Of a stretch of DNA of 58,380 nucleotides, positions 9,497-16,600 are shown piece after piece (within the stretch, counting starts at the first letter, position 1; each line of letters opens with the position of its first letter). The notes under the pieces are model-generated. The model searched no databases, had not been told where the DNA came from, and worked only from the letters and a program-made list of their open reading frames with translations. The position numbers and the translations under genes are program-made. Source of the DNA: a bacterium (GTDB lineage: Bacteria; Spirochaetota; UBA4802; UBA5550); NCBI GenBank assembly GCA_024224995.1, contig JAAENB010001110.1:1-58380 (forward strand), written 5' to 3'.

Positions 9497-10735
9497 TTAT
9501 TTTTCCATCTTTTTTTGCAGATAGTCTGCAACAGTATGATACCTGCTTTCCCGGGCCAGGTCCAGGGCTGTTTTTCCTTCATTGTTCTTCAGGGTCAGAT
9601 CGGATCCTTTTTCCGCCAGGCACTCTGTCATTTCGTAATAGCCGTAATATGCTGCCGTCATTAGCGCGGTCATCCCTTTTTTATTCCTTACGTTAACATC
9701 CGCGCCATTGTTGAGCAGCACTTTGAGTGTTGCTAAATTACTTTTGACCGTTGCGTTATGCAGCGGGGTATCGCCATTATTGTCTTTAACATTTGCGTCT
9801 GCGCCATGCCGCATGATCAGGGGTACCAGGTTGTAATATTTATAATATACCAGCATATGCAGAGCTGTCTTTCCATCATCGTTCCGTATATTTAATCCTT
9901 TCCCGGTTTTCAGCAACAGCTTCAGTATTGGCTCATCACCATAATATGCCGCATATATCAATGGGGTATAGCCGTAAGAATTTTTTACTGTCACATCCGC
10001 TCCGGCTTCAAGGAGTGCCTGTACCGCTTTATAGTAATTGCTATTGATTCTTGTTCCTATCACACTGTCCAATCCTAGAATCAGCGGGGTTTCGCCATTG
10101 TTGTCTTTTATATTCGGGTTCGCGCCATGGCGTATAAGCAGGGGAACCAGGTTATAAAATTTATACGATACCAGCATATGCAGGGCTGTCTGTCCTTCAT
10201 TGTTCCGCATATTTATCCCTTTCCCGGTTTTCAGCAACAGCTTCAGCATGGGTTCATTACCATAATACGCCGCATATAACAATGGAGTATAGCCGTAAGA
10301 ATTTTTTACTGTTACATCTGCTCCGGCTTCAAGGAGTAACCGTACAACTTCGTGGTAACTGTTGTTCACCGCGATGCTAAACGCGGTTAATCCGTTTATA
10401 TCCTTCCGGTGAATATCGGCCTTTTTCATCAGCAGGTATTCAACAATTCCGCTCTTTCCGTTTCGCGCGGCATACATACAGGCTGTCCAGCCGGAACTGT
10501 CCCTGGAATTTATATCCTCCACCAGCCCCTCTTCCAACAGGCGCATGACCGATATTATATCCCCGTCTGCGGCTGATTTATGATAGAATGATTCGGGATT
10601 TGAATAGGCTTGAGAGACTTTTTTATCCACAGTTCTGATTTCCGGGCCGGAACATGATTGTACCGGCAGGAGTGCTATTAATAGTACCAGTACTATTAGA
10701 GGTAAACAGGTTAAGTTAGTTTTATAATATTGCAT
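9497..10735 (-). CDS. Ankyrin-repeat lipoprotein
   Basis: A 412-residue secreted ankyrin protein. The reading frame is open further upstream (to 10816), but I choose the ATG at 10735 because it directly precedes a signal peptide with a hydrophobic core ending in a lipobox-like VQSC, and GGGGGAT lies upstream. Residues about 45-410 hold some eleven ankyrin repeats of 33 residues with consensus pieces such as GADVTVKN and GYTPLLYAAYYG. A block of about three repeats has been duplicated (see the repeat entry). Ankyrin repeats bind protein partners; being anchored outside the cytoplasm it could bind or restrain a partner such as the downstream lipase-like lipoprotein, an arrangement that would resemble known ankyrin inhibitors of exported enzymes, but this is inference. 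Confidence 0.88.
   Translation of the reverse strand: MQYYKTNLTCLPLIVLVLLIALLPVQSCSGPEIRTVDKKVSQAYSNPESFYHKSAADGDIISVMRLLEEGLVEDINSRDSSGWTACMYAARNGKSGIVEYLLMKKADIHRKDINGLTAFSIAVNNSYHEVVRLLLEAGADVTVKNSYGYTPLLYAAYYGNEPMLKLLLKTGKGINMRNNEGQTALHMLVSYKFYNLVPLLIRHGANPNIKDNNGETPLILGLDSVIGTRINSNYYKAVQALLEAGADVTVKNSYGYTPLIYAAYYGDEPILKLLLKTGKGLNIRNDDGKTALHMLVYYKYYNLVPLIMRHGADANVKDNNGDTPLHNATVKSNLATLKVLLNNGADVNVRNKKGMTALMTAAYYGYYEMTECLAEKGSDLTLKNNEGKTALDLARESRYHTVADYLQKKMEK
9750..10331 (-). repeat. Internal duplication inside the ankyrin gene
   Basis: A block coding for the end of one ankyrin repeat and the next two to three occurs twice with an offset of 321 bases (107 codons): about 9750-10010 and about 10071-10331. 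Both copies read GADVTVKNSYGYTPL at the start and differ by a few conservative changes. The offset equals three 33-residue repeats plus an eight-residue insertion. The copies are also very similar as DNA, so the duplication is fairly recent. Confidence 0.8.
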
Positions 10736-11079
10736 TGACCAATCCCCCAAAAAAACAAAGGATAAATTGCTTTTGGTGTGCAATATTCGCAACCTACCGT
10801 TAAAAAAGTCAACCAAAATATTCTGTATTGAGGGGAATCGCGGGTAATTTTGGGCGCACCCTTCGGGCCGGGCTTCTCCGGGCTCCGCTTCGCTTCGGTC
10901 CTGCGGAAGACCTCCGGACTAAACCCTGCGTATCCCTTGCGCGGAGATATTGTCCCGGGTTTGGTTTCTTCCGGGGAATCCAGGATGGATTGGAGTTCCA
11001 GGGAGGTTTTAGGCCAGAAGGAAGAGCCTGTTTTAATGACAATGGTTTCGTTGTGTGTTGTGGTATGAAGCTCATTCAT
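10711..11079 (-). other. Weak possible small gene, function unrecognised
   Basis: An open frame of 122 codons starts 14 bases after the beta-propeller remnant ends, with AGGGAG seven bases before its ATG. The first 40 residues look protein-like; the middle (about residues 50-85) is Pro, Lys, Arg and Gly rich and comes from GC-rich repetitive-looking DNA, and the end overlaps the ankyrin gene start by 25 bases. I recognise no family. It is as likely to be a decayed gene or chance frame as a real one. Confidence 0.25.
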
Positions 11080-11093
11080 CTTTTTTCTCCCTG

Positions 11094-11228
11094 TTATTTA
11101 TCTTCCTCAAAGGCGTGGAGATTTCCATCCATATCGAGGACAAAGAGAATGTTGTCAATTATGGTAGGTCCGGAAGCAAATGGGATTTGAGCATTTACTT
11201 TAAAAGACCAGGTTACTTCCAGGGTCTC
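11094..11228 (-). pseudogene. C-terminal remnant of a PQQ/WD-like beta-propeller protein
   Basis: Minus-strand reading gives 44 residues ending in a stop, with propeller-blade motifs WSFKVNAQIPFASGP and VLDMDGNLHAFE, typical of PQQ-type propeller repeats. Just upstream an in-frame TAA (11229-11231) lies in the edge of the dispersed repeat at 11225-11340. No start codon or upstream blades exist, so the repeat seems to mark where the rest of the gene was lost. Confidence 0.6.
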
Positions 11229-11340
11229 TTAAGAAAGTTCCAGGTTCGAAGTTCGAGGTTTTTTGCCAGGAGACAATTGCCTGGTATGAGTCTGAACCTG
11301 TTTGGGACTTTCTTCCGTATTTTTTCCCCGCTTCGCGGGT
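11225..11340. repeat. Dispersed repeat, copy A
   Basis: This 116-base segment matches 58086-58210. Both begin TCTCTTAAGAAAGTTC, continue with GGTTCGA-type heptamers, contain a central hairpin, and end GGACTTTCTTCCG then a T tract and CCCCGC. The ends AAGAAAGT and ACTTTCTT are inverted. In this copy the inner palindrome is CCAGG...CCTGG; its sequence differs from copy B but the pairing is kept. It could be a MITE-like element or a structured non-coding element. The surrounding 11341-11438 holds nothing else I can identify. Confidence 0.7.
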
Positions 11341-11438
11341 GCCGTTCTTGACCGATCACCGGTTACCCGGCCCATAGGGCCACCGATTACCTTCCCTGCG
11401 AGAGGTTGGGAGGCCGAAAGAAACAGACTCCGGTATAT

Positions 11439-12419
11439 TCACAGTTTCTTCCGTAAAACAGAGTCATGACTAAAACGGATTTCCACACCCGGGTACTTTT
11501 TCGCGAAGGCCCGGAGTTCATTTAAACTTTGTTTCGCCGCTTCCCGCACCTCTTCCGACCAGGGCTCGGGTGCCACATTATTTTCAAAGGACCATTTAAA
11601 ATGCGCGGCATCACCGATTATAAGCACCGGTCCTTTTTTTGTTATTGCCAGGTACGATGTATGTCCAGCGGACTGGCCCGGCGTGGATAGCGCCCACAAT
11701 GACCCGTCTCCAAGCAGATCTATAACCCGGCTAAAAGGCGGTATGGATTTCCCCCGCGAAAAATCAAAGGTCTTTACATTCCGCTTGTTCTTAAAAACAT
11801 TTCCCATTGCCGCCTTCATCTTAAAATCGATATCTTCCCTGTTAAATACATACTCTATATCATTGGGCAGCTCTTTTGATCCCAATATATGGTCGTGATG
11901 GAGGTGAGTAAAAAAAACTTTCTTCAGCTCCATGTTATTTTCCTTCACCTGGCTCGCCGCGTCTCTCCCCTCTTCCAGGTACACTTTATACCCATGTTTA
12001 TGCTGATATAATCTCATTACCGCTGTGTCATCTCCATAGGGTGGAGCTGTGAGTATGGTACTATTGTAGCCCGTATCGATCAGGATATCGCCCTTTGTTT
12101 TATGCTGAATCCAGTGAAACAGTACGGGAAGCGGTTCATGCCTGTTCTCCACGCCCGGCGTTTTCGGGTTTTCCTGATCCAGCGCCAATGCCCGGTCCAT
12201 CTGCAATGTTCCGGTTTGCAGCGTTGTCACGTTCACTGCTGCCGCCTTAGCCAGCACCTCATCCCAGCTGCTGTATACCGTCTCCGCCGCTTCATACGGC
12301 AGTGCGTCTATTGTTTGAAACCCGCCTTTAAACAGGTAAAACACCACAATCAAAATAATCAGTATTAACGAACCCAGGATGGCAATTACTATAGCAAGCA
12401 TTTTCTTTCTCTTTTTCAT
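11439..12419 (-). CDS. Membrane-anchored metallo-beta-lactamase-fold hydrolase (copy 1)
   Basis: A 326-residue protein. I choose the ATG at 12419 (MKKRKK) rather than an in-frame ATG 48 bases upstream because the adjacent paralogue starts with the same residues and GGGGAG lies upstream of this one. An N-terminal KKRKK followed by one hydrophobic helix suggests an anchor with the enzyme outside the cytoplasm. The fold carries the metal-binding motif HLHHDH (near residue 175), a later His in GQSAGHTSY, Asp in IIGDAAHF and His in FSHDS, so the set for two metals looks complete. The arrangement resembles MBL lactonases (AHL lactonase style), but the substrate cannot be told from sequence. It follows its paralogue by 75 bases on the same strand, probably one operon. 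Confidence 0.88.
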   Translation of the reverse strand: MKKRKKMLAIVIAILGSLILIILIVVFYLFKGGFQTIDALPYEAAETVYSSWDEVLAKAAAVNVTTLQTGTLQMDRALALDQENPKTPGVENRHEPLPVLFHWIQHKTKGDILIDTGYNSTILTAPPYGDDTAVMRLYQHKHGYKVYLEEGRDAASQVKENNMELKKVFFTHLHHDHILGSKELPNDIEYVFNREDIDFKMKAAMGNVFKNKRNVKTFDFSRGKSIPPFSRVIDLLGDGSLWALSTPGQSAGHTSYLAITKKGPVLIIGDAAHFKWSFENNVAPEPWSEEVREAAKQSLNELRAFAKKYPGVEIRFSHDSVLRKKL

Positions 12420-12494
12420 TTTGTTTTTTTCTCCCCAATTAACCATTGAGCATTTCCCCTTAACCAACTCAACCAGATAAACAAACCTTACAAA

Positions 12495-13490
12495 TTACTT
12501 CTCTCTCGTCCTCTGCGGCAGGTACGACAAAATGGAGTCATGACTAAAACGGATTTCCATGCCCGGGTACTTTTTCGCGAACGCCCGCAGCTCATTTAAA
12601 CTTTTCCTCGCCGGTTCCCGCACCTCTTCCGTCCAGGGTTCCGGCGCCACATTATTTTCATATGACCATATAAAATGCGCCGCGTCTCCTATTAATAGCA
12701 CCGGTCCTTTTTTTGTTATTGCCAGGTACGATGTATGTCCTGTTGACTGGCCCGGCGTAGATACTGCCCACAATGACCCGTCTCCCAGCAGATCTATCAC
12801 CCGGCTAAAAGGCGGTATGGATTTCCCCTGTGAAAAATCAAAGGTCTTTACATTCCGCTTGTTCTTAAAGGTATCTCCTATTACCGCCTTCATATTAAAA
12901 TCGATATCCGCCCTGTTAAATATATACTCTATATCATTGGGCAGCTCTTTTGCTCCCATTGAATGATCCGTATGCAAATGAGTGAAAAAAACTTTTTTGG
13001 GCTGTATATTATTCACCTTCACCTGGCTCGCGGCATCGCCTCCCGGCTCCATATAAATTTTATCCCCATTTCTCCACATAACCAATTTCATTACCGCCGT
13101 ATCATTCCCATAAGGTGGATTTTTAACGATAGTGCTATCGTACCCCGCGTCAATTAGTATATCCCCAACTGTTTTATGCCGTATCCAGTGATACATTACC
13201 GGAAACGGATCATACCTGTTCTCCACGTCCGGCGTTTTTGAATTTTCCCGGTCCAGCAGCAATGCCCGGTCCATTTTCAGCGTTCCGCTTTGCAGCGTTT
13301 TCACTTTCACTGTTGCCGCCTTAGTCAGCACCTCATCCCAGCTGCTGTATTTCGTCTCCGCAGCTTCATACGGCCGCGTCTCTATTGTTTGAAACCCGTC
13401 TTTTACCAGGTAAAAAACCACGATTAAAATAACCAGGATTAGTAAAACCAGGATAGCTGCTGCTGTTTTTAGTATTTTTCTCTTCTTCAT
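12495..13490 (-). CDS. Membrane-anchored metallo-beta-lactamase-fold hydrolase (copy 2)
   Basis: A 331-residue tandem paralogue of the downstream gene with long stretches of identical residues and bases. It has the same N-terminal MKKRK, single anchor helix and metal-binding set: HLHTDH (near 176), GQSTGHTSY, LIGDAAHF and FSHDS. HLHTDH here replaces HLHHDH in copy 1, a change next to a metal ligand that may alter substrate choice. As the first gene of the pair it presumably carries the promoter in 13491-13614. Quorum-signal or lactone cleavage is one possibility, polyketide or antibiotic detoxification another; neither is shown by the sequence. Confidence 0.88.
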   Translation of the reverse strand: MKKRKILKTAAAILVLLILVILIVVFYLVKDGFQTIETRPYEAAETKYSSWDEVLTKAATVKVKTLQSGTLKMDRALLLDRENSKTPDVENRYDPFPVMYHWIRHKTVGDILIDAGYDSTIVKNPPYGNDTAVMKLVMWRNGDKIYMEPGGDAASQVKVNNIQPKKVFFTHLHTDHSMGAKELPNDIEYIFNRADIDFNMKAVIGDTFKNKRNVKTFDFSQGKSIPPFSRVIDLLGDGSLWAVSTPGQSTGHTSYLAITKKGPVLLIGDAAHFIWSYENNVAPEPWTEEVREPARKSLNELRAFAKKYPGMEIRFSHDSILSYLPQRTREK

Positions 13491-13569
13491 TTTTGTTTAC
13501 TTCGAGGTTTTTTCTTTTATTATGTTTCTTTTCGTTTCATTGCAGTCTGTAAATCCTTCGAAATCATTC

Positions 13570-13598
13570 TTGCGCCCCCTCCGGGGGTTGGGGGGCAA
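13570..13598 (-). terminator. Possible hairpin terminator after the SpoIIE-type regulator
   Basis: Just downstream of the stop at 13615 the minus strand can fold with an outer TTGC/GCAA pairing and an inner CCCCC-GGA-GGGGG stem. No clear T tract follows, so a rho-independent terminator is only weakly supported; it may be a GC-rich repeat. Confidence 0.3.
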
Positions 13599-13614
13599 AC
13601 AGAAGCGGACTCCT

Positions 13615-16600
13615 CTACAATCTCTTCAAAACCATCACAGTCAAATCATCCGGCAAGTCGTCTCTCCGCCCTAAATACTCATAAAAATACTCCAGCACAT
13701 GATCCAGCATTTCCTGCGCGCTCAACTCGTAAGACGCGCTCTCAAACGACTCAATTATCCGCTTTGGCCCGTATTCTTTCCTCTTCTTCGTAGCCTCATT
13801 CAAACAATCCGTATATAATAATATAAAATCCCCTTTCTCCACCTGGAAGGTAATGGAATCATACGCGATCCCCATATCCGCGATCCCCAGAAAGAATCCC
13901 GAAATGGACCCGCCATCCTCTTTCACCACCGGGAATATCCGGTCTTTTGTCTTCACAAATATATCCGGATGCCCGGCATTCACATACTCTACCGTATTTT
14001 CTTTTAAGCGCAGCATTACCCCGGTTATATAGTTCTCCACATTGCCTATCTCCGCCTGGAGCGCCTCATTTGCCTCATACAACACCTCGTTTATCGGATC
14101 ATCAAAGCCGCGATCGAAGTGACGAAACATTATTGATTTGGATATCATGGTTATTAACCCCGATGATATTCCATGGCCCGATACATCAAAGATCCCTACT
14201 CCCGAAAGCAGGTCTTCATGCATATAAAAATCATAAAAATCGCCCGATACATCTGCCATGGGCTTAAACACATACGAGATTTCCCAATCTTCACACTCCG
14301 GCACCTGTTTAGGCAAGAAGTTTGCCTGCACATTCGATGCCATCTCCATATCGCGCCTGGCTACGCGGTGTGCTGTTTCCAATTCCCTGTTGGTATTGAT
14401 GAGATTTTCATTCATCACCTCAAACTCTTCCATGATTATAAGCAGCTTTTCCGTCCGCTCCTGCACCTTTTCTTCCAGGCTTTCATACAAGCGCGCGTTC
14501 TCTATTGATATCGCCACCTCTGAAGCTATCATGGTTAGTATCTCTACCCGCTCAGGAGTAAACGCTCCTGTGGTAAGGTCGTTTTCCAGGTATAATATCC
14601 CGATTATCTTTCCCTGGTTTACCAGTGGGAAACAAAGAATAGACTTGGGCTGTTTTTCTGTTATAAACGGATCGTCTGTAAAATCGCCTTCGTTTGCCGC
14701 GTCTTTGAGAATTACCGTTTCCTTTGTCCGTTCCACATAATGAACTATTGCCGGTGACAGCTCCGGATGCTGGTCTACCGGTATCGACTTCAACAACAAC
14801 ACCTCGTCTTTTCCCAGGTGGCCTTCCGCTTCCACATAGAGCTCTCCATCCTCTTCCAGGATCATGTATCCTTTTTCCGCTCCCGCGTTTTCCATGGATA
14901 GACGCATGAGCTTGGTGAGTAAACGGCTCAGTACGATTTCTGTTGATACCGCGTGCGAGGCTTTCATGATCGTCGACATATCGATCATTCGCGAGGTATC
15001 ACCTGCTGCTGTTACAGCCGGAGCCGTTGTTGGAGCTTCCTGCTTTTTCCTTATTGCTGCCGGAATAAGATCCGGGTAGGTCTCTTCCAGGTGTTTTAGT
15101 TTCGCCAGCGCTCCCCAGCGGGAATAGCAGATGTAGGCTTTTGTCATGTACATTCCTGCTATGTCTTTGTAGTCTATGCCCAGGTAGAATTTTGCTGCCA
15201 GTTCGCAGGCTATGGCTTCGTCCTGGGTGAATTCGTTTTCCTTGGCTGATTTGATTGCTTTTTTGTATAAATCCATTGCTTTGTAATTTTGATTTTTTAC
15301 TCGAGCTATTTCCGCCCCTATTAAATAATATCTATGAAGGTGATTCATTGGAGCATGTTGAGCCCATTTTTTCATCCTTTTCTGATTTTTACCAACCTCT
15401 TTATGAATACGTTTTTTTTCAGATTTATCAAAATTATTATAGCCAGCAAGTAAAGCTAATGACTCAAAAAAATAAAAAACTGGGACTGCAAATAATCCTG
15501 TTACCCCACCTATGTTATTTTCAGCTTCTATTGCATTTTCAAGAGACTCCTCATATTCTTGAAAAAGAAAACAAATAATAAGTTTATTAAAATATACATT
15601 AAAAAGTGCGGTCCGATCATTTGCTTTATAATGAAGTGGAAACATCTCTTCTTCATTATAACTTGTACCTTTTAATTGAGAAAGATTTTGGTTTAACTCT
15701 AAAAAATTCAACACTACCTGATGATATGTTTTTATCACATGTAGTTGCGTTTCTTGCTTCAATTTTGTGACTAAATCAATATATTTTGACAATTCCTTCT
15801 CAAGTATACTTAAATTTTTGCCTGTAAAATATAGATGAGAACAATACGTCATTAAAGCATTAGCTCCCCATTCAATTCCCCCACTTTCTAATGCTTTTTG
15901 GTGAGCAGCTAGTAAAGGTTTTAAAGTTTTACCTACATGTTCTTTCCAGTGTATGTGCCAATTATTAACACCAAAATAGACTCTTCCTTCCTGGCCTTTA
16001 ATATTCATACGTTCAAGCAGATTTAAAGCAAGTTGGCCAAATTTGTACCCCGAGTCAAACTCTTCAAGAATTCCTCCAAGAATTAATCCATAGCCTGAAT
16101 ATGCAATAGGTGAATTCACAGGATCATTCCCGTATTTAATCGATAAAGTAATCCGCTTAAAAGACATTAGAGCTAGCAGATTTGGGTCCATCCAGTAAAC
16201 AGCCGACATCACACTATTAATTATCCGCATACCAACTATAATGCTGGGGTCATTCATCTCAGGTAAATCAATTAAATTCTCAATTTTTTTCCCAAATAAC
16301 GACAGCTTTGCTTTCAATAGACCTAAAAAAACATGAAATTTTCTTGGCTTCTTAGGAAATTTTATTCCAAGTAAATTTAAAACCTTTAATGCCATAGCTA
16401 CTGCATCAGGCAATCTATTCTGTGCTATATATGTTGATATTTTTATCTCATACACTTCAACTTTATCTAAAAAAGACTTAGCCCGCGTTAATAGCGTATC
16501 CGAATATTTGTTCATTTCATCATATTCAGCATTAAGGTAAGCCACTTCAGCTGCTTCGGCATAAAGAGGAAACGCTAAAGGATATTGTTCTTCCCAACAA

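Noticed and set aside
11439..13490. Naming the MBL proteins AHL lactonases
   Set aside because: The metal-binding set is shared by many MBL families and the proteins carry an unusual N-terminal anchor; no substrate can be assigned.
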